Shown here: positions 26,393-34,857 of the stretch, in pieces
Numbering within the stretch: position 1 is the stretch's first letter
Layout: every line of letters begins with the position of its first letter
Assembly (NCBI GenBank): GCA_031844405.1
Contig: JAUZVC010000004.1
Span: forward strand, 62,001-126,000
DNA: 64,000 bases
Source: Knoellia sp031844405
GTDB lineage: Bacteria; Actinomycetota; Actinomycetes; Actinomycetales; Dermatophilaceae
Reading direction: 5' to 3'
The notes under the pieces: generated by a model
What the model saw: only the letters and a program-made list of their open reading frames with translations
What the model was told of the DNA's origin: nothing
The model's database searches: none
Program-made: the position numbers and the translations under genes

Positions 26393-27052
26393 TCAGGAGG
26401 ACGCGCGCCGCAGCAGCTCGCCGAAGTCGGTGACGTCGTCGAACCGGTCGGTGAAGCCCGCTTCGCGCTGCTCCCCCTCGGCCGGGAGGAACCCGGACCG
26501 TCCCGCCGCCGCACCCGCCGCCGACCCGAGGAGGGCGTTGACGAGCTCGGCGGCCGCGCGGTCGACCCGGCGGTCCAGACCAGCCGTGCCGAAGTCGTCG
26601 GTCGCCGCCATGACACCGGTGGGGACGACCGAGGCGTGCAGGTAGGAGAAGAGCGGGCGCATCGCGTGGTCGAGCATGAGCGAGTGCCGCGGCGAGCCGC
26701 CGGTCGCGGCGACGATGACGGGCTTGCCCTCGAGCGCGTTGACGTCGAGGTTGTCGAAGAACGCCTTGAACAGACCGCTGTAGGACCCCGAGAAGACCGG
26801 CGAGACGGCCACGAGGGCGTCTGCCGAGATGACCTTCTCGATGGCTGCGGTGAGCTCCCCGCTGGGGAAGCGGGTGAGCATCTGGTCGGCGATGAGCCGC
26901 GCGAGCGGGCGCAGCTCGACGACCTCGACCACCACCACCTCACCGTGGGCGGTGACGTGCCGCTCCACGGCCTCGGTGAGGCGGTCGGTGAGCAACCGGG
27001 TCGAGCTGGGCTCGGACAGCCCGGCCGTCACCGCGACGACGCGACGGGTCAT
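26393..27052 (-). CDS. NADPH-dependent FMN reductase, LLM-partner type (CE1759-like)
   Basis: Flavodoxin-fold reductase of 219 residues that would supply reduced FMN to the neighbouring LLM oxidoreductase. The nucleotide-binding start VVAVTAGLSEPSSTRLLTDR and the flavin loop SPVFSGSYSGLFKAFFDN are characteristic. One base separates its ATG from the stop of the LLM gene, so the two form a tight pair, as in the CE1758/CE1759 family pairs of actinobacteria. The physiological substrate of the pair is not known. Confidence 0.9.
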   Translation of the reverse strand: MTRRVVAVTAGLSEPSSTRLLTDRLTEAVERHVTAHGEVVVVEVVELRPLARLIADQMLTRFPSGELTAAIEKVISADALVAVSPVFSGSYSGLFKAFFDNLDVNALEGKPVIVAATGGSPRHSLMLDHAMRPLFSYLHASVVPTGVMAATDDFGTAGLDRRVDRAAAELVNALLGSAAGAAAGRSGFLPAEGEQREAGFTDRFDDVTDFGELLRRASS

Positions 27053-27053
27053 C

Positions 27054-28151
27054 TCAGACCTCCACAGGGGTGCCGTCGAGCGCGACGAGGCGCTCGGCGT
27101 GACGGGGTGCCGTGGCGGGCACGTGGGCAGGGCGGCGAGCGTCGGCGATCCGGCGCAGCTCCGGGACGACCTCGCCACCGAGGAGCTCGATCTGCTCGAG
27201 GACGGTCTTCAGCGGCAGGCCGGCGTGGTCCATGAGGAAGAGCTGGCGCTGGTAGTCGCCGACGTGGTCGGCCATCGTGGCGTAGCGCTCGATGACCTGC
27301 TGCGGCGAGCCGACGGTGAGCGGGGTCTCGCGCGTGAACTCCTCGAGCGAGGGCCCGTGGCCATAGACCGGGGCGTTGTCGAAGTAGGGGCGGAACTCGC
27401 GCACCGCGTCCTGGCTGTTCCTGCGCATGAAGACCTGGCCGCCGAGGCCGACGATCGCCTGGTCGTGCTTGCCGTGGCCGTGGTGCTGGTAGCGGCGGCG
27501 GTAGAGGTTGACCATCTGCTTCGTGTGCGACAGCGGCCAGAAGATGTTGTTGTGGAAGAAGCCGTCGCCGTAGTAGGCGGCCTGCTCCGCGATCTCGGGG
27601 CTGCGGATCGAGCCGTGCCAGACGAACGGAGGTATGCCGTCCAGCGGGCGGGGCGTCGACGTGAACCCTTGGAGCGGGGTCCGGAACTTCCCCTGCCAGG
27701 TCACGGCCTCCTCGCGCCACAGTCGGTGCAGCAGCGCGTAGTTCTCGATCGCGAGGTCGAGGCCGTTGCGGATGTCCTTGCCGAACCACGGGTAGACCGG
27801 GCCGGTGTTGCCGCGGCCCATCATGAGGTCCATCCGGCCGTCGGCCAGGTGCTGGAGGTAGGCGTAGTCCTCGGCGAGGCGCACCGGGTCGTTCGTCGTG
27901 ATGAGCGTCGTCGACGTCGAGAGGACGACGCGCTCGGTCACGGCCGCGAGGTGGGCGAGGAGCACCGGCGGGTTTGCGGGCGCGGCGAACGGCGGGTTGT
28001 GGTGCTCACCGGTCGCGACGACGTCGAGGCCCACCTCCTCGGCCTTCTTGGCGATGGCGACGGTGGCCTTGATGCGCTCGTTCTCCGAGGGCGTCCTGCC
28101 GGTGGTCGGGTCCATCGTGACGTCCCCGACGGTGAAGATGCCGAACTCCAT
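27054..28151 (-). CDS. LLM class flavin-dependent oxidoreductase (CE1758-like)
   Basis: Luciferase-like monooxygenase fold of 365 residues. Hallmarks are MEFGIFTVGDV at the start, the EHHNPPFAAPANP loop, LMMGRGNTGPVYPWFG and a late TVGSPQQVIERY. ATG 28151 is supported by AAGGAG eight bases upstream. It precedes the FMN reductase by one base and very likely receives reduced flavin from it. Upstream, an 8-bp inverted repeat GTTGACGA/TCGTCAAC at 28176-28216 might be a regulator site. The substrate is unknown. Confidence 0.9.
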   Translation of the reverse strand: MEFGIFTVGDVTMDPTTGRTPSENERIKATVAIAKKAEEVGLDVVATGEHHNPPFAAPANPPVLLAHLAAVTERVVLSTSTTLITTNDPVRLAEDYAYLQHLADGRMDLMMGRGNTGPVYPWFGKDIRNGLDLAIENYALLHRLWREEAVTWQGKFRTPLQGFTSTPRPLDGIPPFVWHGSIRSPEIAEQAAYYGDGFFHNNIFWPLSHTKQMVNLYRRRYQHHGHGKHDQAIVGLGGQVFMRRNSQDAVREFRPYFDNAPVYGHGPSLEEFTRETPLTVGSPQQVIERYATMADHVGDYQRQLFLMDHAGLPLKTVLEQIELLGGEVVPELRRIADARRPAHVPATAPRHAERLVALDGTPVEV

Positions 28152-28263
28152 GCCACTCGCTCCTTGCACTGGTTAGTTGACGATTCATCTACCTGAACGA
28201 GAGCGCACTCGTCAACATTCCCGCACTGCCCGGCCCGGGCGCGGCCGGTCCTCCGGTCAATCG

Positions 28264-29676
28264 TCAGTCGGGGGACGGACCCGCGGACGAACCTGCGGAC
28301 GGCTCGGACCGGCGCTCGGCGGCACCGACCCGCAGCCGGGCGATCCGGCGGCCGTCCATCTCGAGGACGGTGAGCGTGCGCCCGTCGACCGTGACACTGT
28401 CGCCGACGACGGGGATGTCCTGGAGGTGCTCGAGGACGAGGCCCGCGACGGTCGAGAAGCGCTCGACGGCGACCTCGGTCCCGGTGAGCTCGGCGTAGTC
28501 GGCGAGGTGCATGCCGCCGTCGATCTCGGTCGTCGCGTCGAGCGGCAGCTCGCCCGTGGCCGGCTGGGAGGCGTCCGGGCCGTCGCCCTCCGGGTCGTAC
28601 TCGTCGCGGATGTCGCCGACGAGCTCCTCGACGATGTCCTCGAGGGTGACGATGCCGTCGGTGCCGCCGTACTCGTCGACGACGAGCGCCATGTGCACGC
28701 CCTCGCGCATCCGCGTCAGGGCGGCGAGCACACGGCCACTGCTCGGGAGGACCGTGATCTCGCGGACGAGCGGGGCGATGGTCGGACCGGCCGCGCCGTT
28801 GACGCCCGAGCCGTTGACGGAGACGCCGGCCGACCCGCCGGCCGACCCGCCGGCCGAGTCGTCGGCCGAGAGGATGTCGCGCACGTGGACGAAGCCGACG
28901 ATGTCGTCGACCGAGTGGCGACGCGTCACCGGGAAGCGCGAGTGCGGCGTCCGGGCGATGACCTCGCGAGCCTGCGCCAGGGTCGCCGACGCGTCGAGGA
29001 AGTCGACCTCGCCGCGGGGACGCATGACCTCCTTGAGGTTGCGGTCTGTCGCGGCGAAGACGTCCTGGAGGATCTGTCGCTCGTCGGCCTCGAGGTCCTT
29101 GTGGTGACCGACGAGGTGGCGCAGCTCCTCCTCGCTCATCTCGTCACCGGCGGCGTCGGGGTTGCCACCGAGGAGGCGGACGACGGCGTTGGTCGAGCGC
29201 GAGAGCAGCCAGATGACCGGCTTCATGAGCGTCGCGAAGCGCGACAGCGGCGGGGCCACGGCGAGGGCGATGGCAGGAGCCCGCTGGAGCGCGAGCCGCT
29301 TCGGGACGAGCTCACCGAAGACGAGCGAGAGGTAGGCGATGACGAGCGTCATGAGGACGAGCGCGACGGACCCGGCGGCTCCCTCGGGGAGCCCCGCTCG
29401 CTCCAGCAGCGGGGCGACGTCGGGCGCGATCGTCGTCGCGCCGTAGGCCGCCGAGAGGAAGCCGGCCACGGTGACGCCGATCTGGACCGCGGCGAGGAAG
29501 GTGTTGGGGTCGCGCGCCAGCCGGGCGACCTTGGCGCCGCGGGCGCCGGTGCGCTCCATGGCGCCGAGCTGGGTCTCGCGCAGGGAGACCAGCGCCAGCT
29601 CGGTCGCGGCGAAGATCCCCCCGACGAGGACGAAGAGCAGCACGAGCCCGAAGGCGAGGGCCGTGTCCTGGTTCAC
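28264..29676 (-). CDS. hemolysin-family membrane protein (CNNM-CBS-CorC)
   Basis: A 470-residue protein with a CNNM membrane domain (three to four helices within about 1-155; ending GELVPKRLALQR), two CBS motifs (about 205-345; LVVDEYGGTDGIVTLEDIVEE) and a C-terminal CorC/HlyC domain. Such proteins are thought to export or sense divalent cations, mainly magnesium. GTG 29676 has GAGGAGG upstream. Between the CBS motifs the coding strand has a 12-bp tandem repeat (28834-28870) giving SAGGSAGGSAG, which could vary by slippage. A second family member is at 55551-56852. Confidence 0.9.
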   Translation of the reverse strand: MNQDTALAFGLVLLFVLVGGIFAATELALVSLRETQLGAMERTGARGAKVARLARDPNTFLAAVQIGVTVAGFLSAAYGATTIAPDVAPLLERAGLPEGAAGSVALVLMTLVIAYLSLVFGELVPKRLALQRAPAIALAVAPPLSRFATLMKPVIWLLSRSTNAVVRLLGGNPDAAGDEMSEEELRHLVGHHKDLEADERQILQDVFAATDRNLKEVMRPRGEVDFLDASATLAQAREVIARTPHSRFPVTRRHSVDDIVGFVHVRDILSADDSAGGSAGGSAGVSVNGSGVNGAAGPTIAPLVREITVLPSSGRVLAALTRMREGVHMALVVDEYGGTDGIVTLEDIVEELVGDIRDEYDPEGDGPDASQPATGELPLDATTEIDGGMHLADYAELTGTEVAVERFSTVAGLVLEHLQDIPVVGDSVTVDGRTLTVLEMDGRRIARLRVGAAERRSEPSAGSSAGPSPD

Positions 29677-29775
29677 CGGAACCTCCTCGCGACGTGCTCA
29701 CGGAGGCTCCGGACGGTACTTCGAGGGCGATCCATGCGCACATCCTACGGAGAGGGCTGGACGTTTCCTGAAGCG

Positions 29776-30666
29776 TCAGCCGTCCTCGGCGTCGGCAGCG
29801 GCGACCGCTGCGCGCGCCGCGTCGAGCCTCGACTGGGCGTCGACGACCGCGCGGCGCGCCGTGCGTGCAGCCTTCTCGGCCTCGTCGAGGGAGGCCTGGG
29901 CGGCGGACATCTCGGCCTGCGCCTCGGCGAGCTCCGTCGCGGCCCGCCGCTGCTCCTTCTCGCGGGCGCGGGCCCTCGCCTTGGCCTCCCTGGCCTCGGC
30001 CACCGCGCGCGCGATCTCCTCCTCGGTGAGCTCGTCGTCCGCCTCCTCGTCGTCGGCTTCGCCGCGCTCCTCCGTGGAGCTCCCCGCCCGGGTCGCCCCG
30101 CCGGGCAGGACCGAGACGACCGAGCCCGAGCTCGTCACCCCGACCGCACCGGAGAGGTCGACCTCGCCGAACCCGCTGTAGCTCAGCGCCCGCGTCAGCT
30201 GCCCGGAGGCCAGGGCGTCCGACGCGCTCTCGTCGGCGAGCGCCGCGATCGCCGAGGCGCGCACCTCCTCGCGCGCCGCTGCCGAGAGGCTCGCCCCCTC
30301 CTCCTCCGCCACAGTCGCCACCGCCTCGACGTATGCCGTCAGCGCCGCGTCGCGCTCTCCCCTCAACGACGTGAGGGTCGCGGTGTCGAGCCGGGACTGG
30401 GCAGCGCGCATCCGGGCGCCGAGCCCGACGAGGTCGGTGAGGGCGGACGAGTCGCCCCGTGGGACGAGGTTCATGGCCCAGGCGGGCAGGGTCGGCTTGC
30501 GCAGGGCCAGCACCGCCTTCGAGGCGGCCGGCCCGGCAGCCGTCTTCGCCTCGGCGGCCAACGCCTTGCGCGACGCGACGAAGTCGGCGAGCGGGACGGC
30601 ATACAGGCGTCGTGCGGCGTCGGCGACGGCCTGCTCGACCGCGCTGTCGTCGCCCGTGTCAGCCAT
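29776..30666 (-). CDS. conserved hypothetical protein with C-terminal coiled coil
   Basis: A 296-residue soluble protein with no recognised function. The first 150 residues are helical (EQAVADAARRLYAVPLADF, KPTLPAWAMNLVPRG), followed by a Gly/Ser region, and the last 95 residues (EEEIARAVAEAREAKARARA onwards) form a long alanine-rich charged helix that should be a coiled coil. TATCGT six bases before the ATG supports a leaderless start. Similar proteins occur in related actinobacteria, to my knowledge without an assigned role. Confidence 0.75.
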   Translation of the reverse strand: MADTGDDSAVEQAVADAARRLYAVPLADFVASRKALAAEAKTAAGPAASKAVLALRKPTLPAWAMNLVPRGDSSALTDLVGLGARMRAAQSRLDTATLTSLRGERDAALTAYVEAVATVAEEEGASLSAAAREEVRASAIAALADESASDALASGQLTRALSYSGFGEVDLSGAVGVTSSGSVVSVLPGGATRAGSSTEERGEADDEEADDELTEEEIARAVAEAREAKARARAREKEQRRAATELAEAQAEMSAAQASLDEAEKAARTARRAVVDAQSRLDAARAAVAAADAEDG

Positions 30667-30672
30667 GCGCCG

Positions 30673-30678
30673 ACGATA
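30673..30678 (-). promoter_or_regulatory. -10 element of leaderless coiled-coil protein gene
   Basis: TATCGT on the minus strand six bases before the ATG at 30666. Confidence 0.5.
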
Positions 30679-30699
30679 ACGGCCGCAGCGACACCGGCG

Positions 30700-31950
30700 T
30701 CAGGAGCGCGACGGTGTGGGCACGCGCGCCGGGCCGGCGTCGGCGAGGAGGTGCCAGACCCACATGAGGCAGCCGAGGACGACGAGGGCGAGGCTCGCGA
30801 CCGCGAGCGTCGCCACCGAGCCGGTGACGAGCGGGGTGAGGAGAGCGGCGACGACGGCGTTGGTCGCGAGGGGCATGACGCCGGCGACCGAGGCCGCCGC
30901 GCCGCGCACGTGCGGGAAGAGGTCGAGCAGCGCGACCTGGATCGTCGGGAAGGCGGCGCCCGTGCCGACGGCGATGAGACTCGGGCCGACGACGGCCCAC
31001 GGCAGCTCGGGACCGAACGCCTCGGCCAGCCCGACGTTGAGGACCGCGGCGAGGACCGACACGGCGAAGGACCACGTGATGAGCCGACGGGCGCTCACCC
31101 GCCCGGCGGCGCGCCCGCTCACCCACGAGCCGACGATGACGCCGCTGATCATCGGGACGAAGAACTGCCAGAAGTCGCCCTCGCCCTTGCCGAGGAGGTC
31201 GACGACGAAGATCGCGGCGCCGCCGATGTAGATGAACTGCCCGGCGAAGACGAGGGTGATCGCCCAGCCCATGCGCTCGAACTGGCCGTCGCGGGCGACG
31301 TGGACGAGGTCGCGCAGCATCGGCCCGACCCGCAGCGGCCGGCGCCGCTCACGCGGGTGGGTCTCGGGGACGACGACGAGGACGACGCCGGCGAGCACGA
31401 GGGCGAAGGCGCCGATGAACCAGAAGATCGTCGGCCACGGACCGAGCCCGAGCAGGAGGCCACCGATGATCGGCGCCACCGCGGGGGCGAGGCCGAAGAT
31501 CATCATGACGCGGCTCATGACCCGCTGCGCCTCGGCGCCGTCGAACAGGTCGCGGATGATCGTGCGGCCGATGATCGTCGAGCCGCCGGCCGAGAGCCCC
31601 TGGAGGACGCGGAAGAAGAGCAGCACCGACAGGTTGGGCGACAGCGCGCAGCCGATGCTCGAGAGCGTGTAGGCCGCGAGCGCACCGACGACGACCGGCT
31701 TGCGGCCGACGGCGTCCGAGAGCGGTCCGTGGAACGGCGTCATCACCGCGAAGGCGAGCATGTAGGCGCTGACGACGAGCTGCATCTCGTCGATGCCGAC
31801 ACCGAACTCGCCGCGCATCTGCGCGAACGCAGGGAAGGGCGTGTCGATCGAGAACGGCCCGAGCATCGCCATGCCGGCGAGGACGAGCGTGAGGAGCAAC
31901 CCGGCGTGGCGGCGAGAGGCCCCCTCCGGGAGGGCGGCTCCCCCGCTCAC
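30700..31950 (-). CDS. Bcr/CflA-family multidrug efflux MFS transporter
   Basis: A 416-residue transporter with twelve membrane helices, of the drug:proton antiporter type. Family marks are FSIDTPFPAFAQMRGEFGV in helix 1 and GPLSDAVGRKPVVVG in the loop between helices 2 and 3, and the antiporter motif C region LAPAVAPIIGGLL. Real substrates cannot be read from sequence. The GTG start at 31950 has no clear ribosome site. It lies 33 bases after the glyS stop on the same strand and could be co-transcribed with it. Confidence 0.88.
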   Translation of the reverse strand: MSGGAALPEGASRRHAGLLLTLVLAGMAMLGPFSIDTPFPAFAQMRGEFGVGIDEMQLVVSAYMLAFAVMTPFHGPLSDAVGRKPVVVGALAAYTLSSIGCALSPNLSVLLFFRVLQGLSAGGSTIIGRTIIRDLFDGAEAQRVMSRVMMIFGLAPAVAPIIGGLLLGLGPWPTIFWFIGAFALVLAGVVLVVVPETHPRERRRPLRVGPMLRDLVHVARDGQFERMGWAITLVFAGQFIYIGGAAIFVVDLLGKGEGDFWQFFVPMISGVIVGSWVSGRAAGRVSARRLITWSFAVSVLAAVLNVGLAEAFGPELPWAVVGPSLIAVGTGAAFPTIQVALLDLFPHVRGAAASVAGVMPLATNAVVAALLTPLVTGSVATLAVASLALVVLGCLMWVWHLLADAGPARVPTPSRS

Positions 31951-31983
31951 GACGTCATGCGCCGACCCGGCGCGGCGACCGCA

Positions 31984-33402
31984 TCAGCAGCCGACGAGGC
32001 GCTGGGCGAGGTAGCCCTCGACCTTGTCGAGCGAAACCCGCTCCTGGGCCATCGTGTCGCGCTCGCGGATCGTCACAGCGTCGTCCTCGAGGGTGTCGAA
32101 GTCGACCGTGATGCAGAACGGCGTCCCGATCTCGTCCTGGCGGCGGTAGCGCTTGCCGATCGCGCCGGCATCGTCGAAGTCGACGTTCCAGCTGCGGCGC
32201 AGGGTCGCGGCGAGGTCGCGGGCCTTGGGCGAGAGGTCGGCGTTGCGGCTGAGCGGGAGCACGGCGGCCTTGACCGGCGCGAGGCGGCGGTCGAGGCGGA
32301 GCACGACGCGCTTGTCGACGCCGCCCTTGGTGTTGGGTGCCTCGTCCTCGGCGTAGGCGTCGACGAGGAAGGTCATGAGGCTGCGCGAGAGACCGGCCGC
32401 GGGCTCGATGACGTAGGGGGTGTAGCGCTCGCCGCTCGTCTGATCGAAGTAGACGAGGTCGGTGCCGGAGTGCTTCGAGTGCGTCGACAGGTCGAAGTCC
32501 GTGCGGTTGGCGATGCCCTCGAGCTCGCCCCACTCGCTGCCGGCGAAGTTGAAGCGGTACTCGATGTCGACGGTGCGCTTGGAGTAGTGCGACAGCTTGT
32601 CGGCCGGGTGCTCGTAGTGGCGCAGGTTCTCGGGGCGGATGCCGAGGTCGGTGTACCAGCGGGTGCGCTCGTCGATCCAGTACTGGAACCACTCGTCGTC
32701 GTCGCCCGGCTTGACGAAGAACTCCATCTCCATCTGCTCGAACTCACGCGTGCGGAAGATGAAGTTGCCCGGCGTGATCTCGTTGCGGAAGCTCTTGCCG
32801 GTCTGGGCGATGCCGAACGGCGGCTTCTTGCGCGACGTCTGCATGACGTTGAGGAAGTTGACGAAGATGCCCTGCGCGGTCTCGGGCCGCAGGTAGTGCA
32901 GGCCCGACTCGTCCTCGATGACGCCGAGGTGGGTCTTGAGCATCATGTTGAACTCGCGGGCCTCGGTCCACTGGCCGCGGGTGCCGCAGTTCGGGCAGGC
33001 GATCTCGGTCAGCGGGATCGAGTCGGGGTCGACGTCGTCCTTGTCGGCGTTCTTCTTCGCGTTGGCCTTGGCCGCGATGGCCTCCTGCATGTGGTCGACG
33101 CGGAAGCGCTTGTGGCAGCTGAGGCACTCGGTGAGGGGGTCGGTGAACGTGCCGACGTGACCCGAGGCGACCCACGTGTCGCGGGGCAGGATGATCGAGG
33201 AGTCGATCCCGACGACGTCGTCGCGGCCGATGACCATCGACTTCCACCACTGCCGGCGGATGTTCTCCTTGAGCTCGACGCCGAGCGGCCCGTAGTCCCA
33301 GGCCGAGCGGGTGCCGCCGTAGATCTCACCGCTGGGGAAGACGAAACCTCGCCGCTTGCAGAGGTTGACGACGGTATCGACGGTGGAGGTCTCCTTGGCC
33401 AT
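31984..33402 (-). CDS. glyS: glycyl-tRNA synthetase (alpha2 type)
   Basis: Class II synthetase charging tRNA-Gly, of the single-chain archaeal/eukaryal-like type used by actinobacteria. The 472-residue product shows FVFPSGEIYGGTRSAWDYGP at the start, motif 2 in FRNEITPGNFIFRTREFEQ, and motif 3 around EPAAGLSRSLMTFLVDAY. ATG 33402 is chosen because TATCCT lies seven bases upstream and the family N-terminus begins there; no ribosome site is seen. Confidence 0.95.
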   Translation of the reverse strand: MAKETSTVDTVVNLCKRRGFVFPSGEIYGGTRSAWDYGPLGVELKENIRRQWWKSMVIGRDDVVGIDSSIILPRDTWVASGHVGTFTDPLTECLSCHKRFRVDHMQEAIAAKANAKKNADKDDVDPDSIPLTEIACPNCGTRGQWTEAREFNMMLKTHLGVIEDESGLHYLRPETAQGIFVNFLNVMQTSRKKPPFGIAQTGKSFRNEITPGNFIFRTREFEQMEMEFFVKPGDDDEWFQYWIDERTRWYTDLGIRPENLRHYEHPADKLSHYSKRTVDIEYRFNFAGSEWGELEGIANRTDFDLSTHSKHSGTDLVYFDQTSGERYTPYVIEPAAGLSRSLMTFLVDAYAEDEAPNTKGGVDKRVVLRLDRRLAPVKAAVLPLSRNADLSPKARDLAATLRRSWNVDFDDAGAIGKRYRRQDEIGTPFCITVDFDTLEDDAVTIRERDTMAQERVSLDKVEGYLAQRLVGC

Positions 33403-33409
33403 GCGCGCA

Positions 33410-33415
33410 AGGATA
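33410..33415 (-). promoter_or_regulatory. -10 element of leaderless glyS
   Basis: TATCCT on the minus strand seven bases before the glyS ATG. Confidence 0.6.
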
Positions 33416-33496
33416 CGGTCCGCGAGGAAGCGTTCCCGCACCGGTTTGGGCGACGGCGGTCGCCGGGCACGCGGCCTCCGCGCCGGGCCGCTCCCG

Positions 33497-33502
33497 TAGG
33501 CT
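33497..33502 (+). promoter_or_regulatory. -10 element of the DUF6703-like gene
   Basis: TAGGCT eight bases before GTG 33511 with no ribosome site between. Confidence 0.55.
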
Positions 33503-33510
33503 CTGCGCTC

Positions 33511-33792
33511 GTGCCCAGCCTTCGCGAGTCCCTCGAGAACGCGAGCGCGCCCGCCCTGCGGACGATCGCCTCGCTCCCCCGCGCCGTCCCCTTCCTCGTC
33601 ATCCTCGGCCTCATGGTCGCCGGTGCGCTCATCCCCGGCTGGGGCTGGGTCCTCCTCGCGCTCGTCACGCTCTTCCTCGCGTGGCTGCTCGTCCTCGGCT
33701 GGCCGCGGCTCACCGCACCCGAGCGGCTCATGCGGATCGCCGTCGTCGCCATCGCTGTCGCCATCACGGTCACGCAGGCGGTCCCCCGCTGA
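33511..33792 (+). CDS. small integral membrane protein (DUF6703-like)
   Basis: A 93-residue protein with two membrane helices near residues 25-60 and a third hydrophobic stretch at the end (AVVAIAVAITVTQAV). The conserved start PSLRESLENAS and the pattern RAVPFLVILGLMVAG match small actinobacterial membrane proteins grouped as DUF6703; this naming is from memory of the pattern. GTG 33511 is chosen for TAGGCT eight bases upstream. It is divergent from glyS and followed by a large palindrome. Confidence 0.7.
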   Translation: MPSLRESLENASAPALRTIASLPRAVPFLVILGLMVAGALIPGWGWVLLALVTLFLAWLLVLGWPRLTAPERLMRIAVVAIAVAITVTQAVPR

Positions 33793-33803
33793 CGGCGACC
33801 ACC

Positions 33804-33855
33804 GACTGATTGCCAGTTCCAGCGCCGGTACCGGCGCTGGAACTGGCCATCAGTC
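33804..33855. repeat. 52-bp near-perfect palindrome between small membrane gene and znu operon
   Basis: Arms 33804-33829 and 33830-33855 are complementary at 25 of 26 positions around the centre GGTACC. It begins GACTGATTGCC, loosely like the starts of the hairpins at 2377 and 61312. It ends just before the Zur operator. Confidence 0.8.
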
Positions 33856-33863
33856 GAGCGTGT

Positions 33864-33901
33864 TTGACAATCATTCTCATCTGAGTTGAGAATGATTGTC
33901 A
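33864..33901 (+). promoter_or_regulatory. znu promoter with paired Zur boxes
   Basis: Two 15-base Fur/Zur-type boxes face each other: TGACAATCATTCTCA (33865-33879) and TGAGAATGATTGTCA (33887-33901), the second being the exact reverse complement of the first. A -35 TTGACA (33864-33869) and a -10-like GAGAAT (33888-33893) are 18 bases apart and lie inside the boxes. The second box ends on the A of the znuA ATG. Bound repressor would block the promoter completely. Confidence 0.88.
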
Positions 33902-34857
33902 TGAAGCGACCCCTCGCCGCCCTGCCTCTCCTCGGCCTGCTCGCCCTGACCGGCTGCGGTTCGGGATCGAGCGCCGACGCCTCGGGGCCCTCCGGCTCAG
34001 ACGCCACGGTCGCCGTCACCGCCGCCTTCTACCCCCTCGCGTATGCCGTGGAGCGCGTCGGCGGGGACCGCGTCAGCGTCGCGAACCTCACCAAGCCGGG
34101 CGCGGAGCCGCACGACGTCGAGCTGACGCCGAAGAACGTCGCCGGTCTCGCGCAGGCCGACCTCGTCGTCGTCGAGAAGGGCTTCCAGCCGGCCGTCGAC
34201 GAGGCCGTCGAGAGGGTCGACGGCGACAAGGCGCTCGACCTCTCCACCGCGGTCGACCTCTCCATCGAGGCGACCGAGGACGGGCACGACCACGGCGGCG
34301 AGGAGCACGCCGACGAGCCGAGCCCGGCCGGGGGTGCGGTGGACCCGCACTTCTGGCTCGACCCCACCCGCTACGCCAAGGCCGCGAAGGCGATCGCCGA
34401 CAGGCTGTCCGAGGTCGACCCGGCCGGCGCCACGGCATACGGGCAGAACGCGGACGCGTTCGTCGCGGAGCTGACCACGCTCGACGAGGAGTTCCGGACG
34501 GGCCTGGCGAGCTGCGCCAACCGCGACCTCGTCACCGGTCACGTCGCGTTCGCCTACCTCGCCGACCGCTACGACTTCCACCAGTCCGGCATCGCCGGCC
34601 TCTCTCCCGACGCCGAGCCCAACGCTGCCGCCATGAAGGAGATCGTCGAGCACGTGCGCGAGCACCAGGTGAGCACGATCTATGCCGAGACCCTCGTCGG
34701 CCGTGACCTCGCCGACACGATCGCCCGGGAGACGGGCGCGACCGTGGCCGTCCTCGACCCGATCGAAGGGCTCACCGACGCCTCGGCGGGCAGCAACTAC
34801 CTTGAGGTCATGCGCTCCAACCTCGCCACGCTCAAGAAGGGCCAGGGCTGCCGATGA
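33901..34857 (+). CDS. znuA: zinc ABC transporter substrate-binding lipoprotein
   Basis: Captures zinc outside the membrane for import. The 318-residue product has lipobox LTGC (Cys19), metal ligands His71 (PGAEPHDVEL) and His150 (DPHFWLD) plus a later GHVAFAYLAD, and the histidine/acid-rich loop GHDHGGEEH typical of zinc rather than manganese carriers. ATG 33901 is used; it is the last base set of the Zur operator and seven bases after the -10-like element, so the message is probably leaderless. The stop overlaps znuC. Confidence 0.93.
   Translation: MKRPLAALPLLGLLALTGCGSGSSADASGPSGSDATVAVTAAFYPLAYAVERVGGDRVSVANLTKPGAEPHDVELTPKNVAGLAQADLVVVEKGFQPAVDEAVERVDGDKALDLSTAVDLSIEATEDGHDHGGEEHADEPSPAGGAVDPHFWLDPTRYAKAAKAIADRLSEVDPAGATAYGQNADAFVAELTTLDEEFRTGLASCANRDLVTGHVAFAYLADRYDFHQSGIAGLSPDAEPNAAAMKEIVEHVREHQVSTIYAETLVGRDLADTIARETGATVAVLDPIEGLTDASAGSNYLEVMRSNLATLKKGQGCR

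Noticed and set aside
28176..28216. Operator GTTGACGA/TCGTCAAC before the LLM gene
   Set aside because: Arms are only 8 bp and 25 bases apart, and no regulator gene is adjacent; too weak to list as a feature of its own.
28834..28870. CRISPR-like or satellite repeat
   Set aside because: It is a 12-bp in-frame repeat coding for SAGG units in a linker between CBS motifs; no spacers or cas genes are near.
28177..33792. A plus-strand open frame of about 1870 codons spanning several genes
   Set aside because: It is the antisense shadow of well-supported minus-strand genes (CNNM-CBS, coiled-coil, Bcr/CflA, glyS). Its translation is rich in Arg, Asp and His without motifs. Only its last 93 codons, from GTG 33511, form a real gene.
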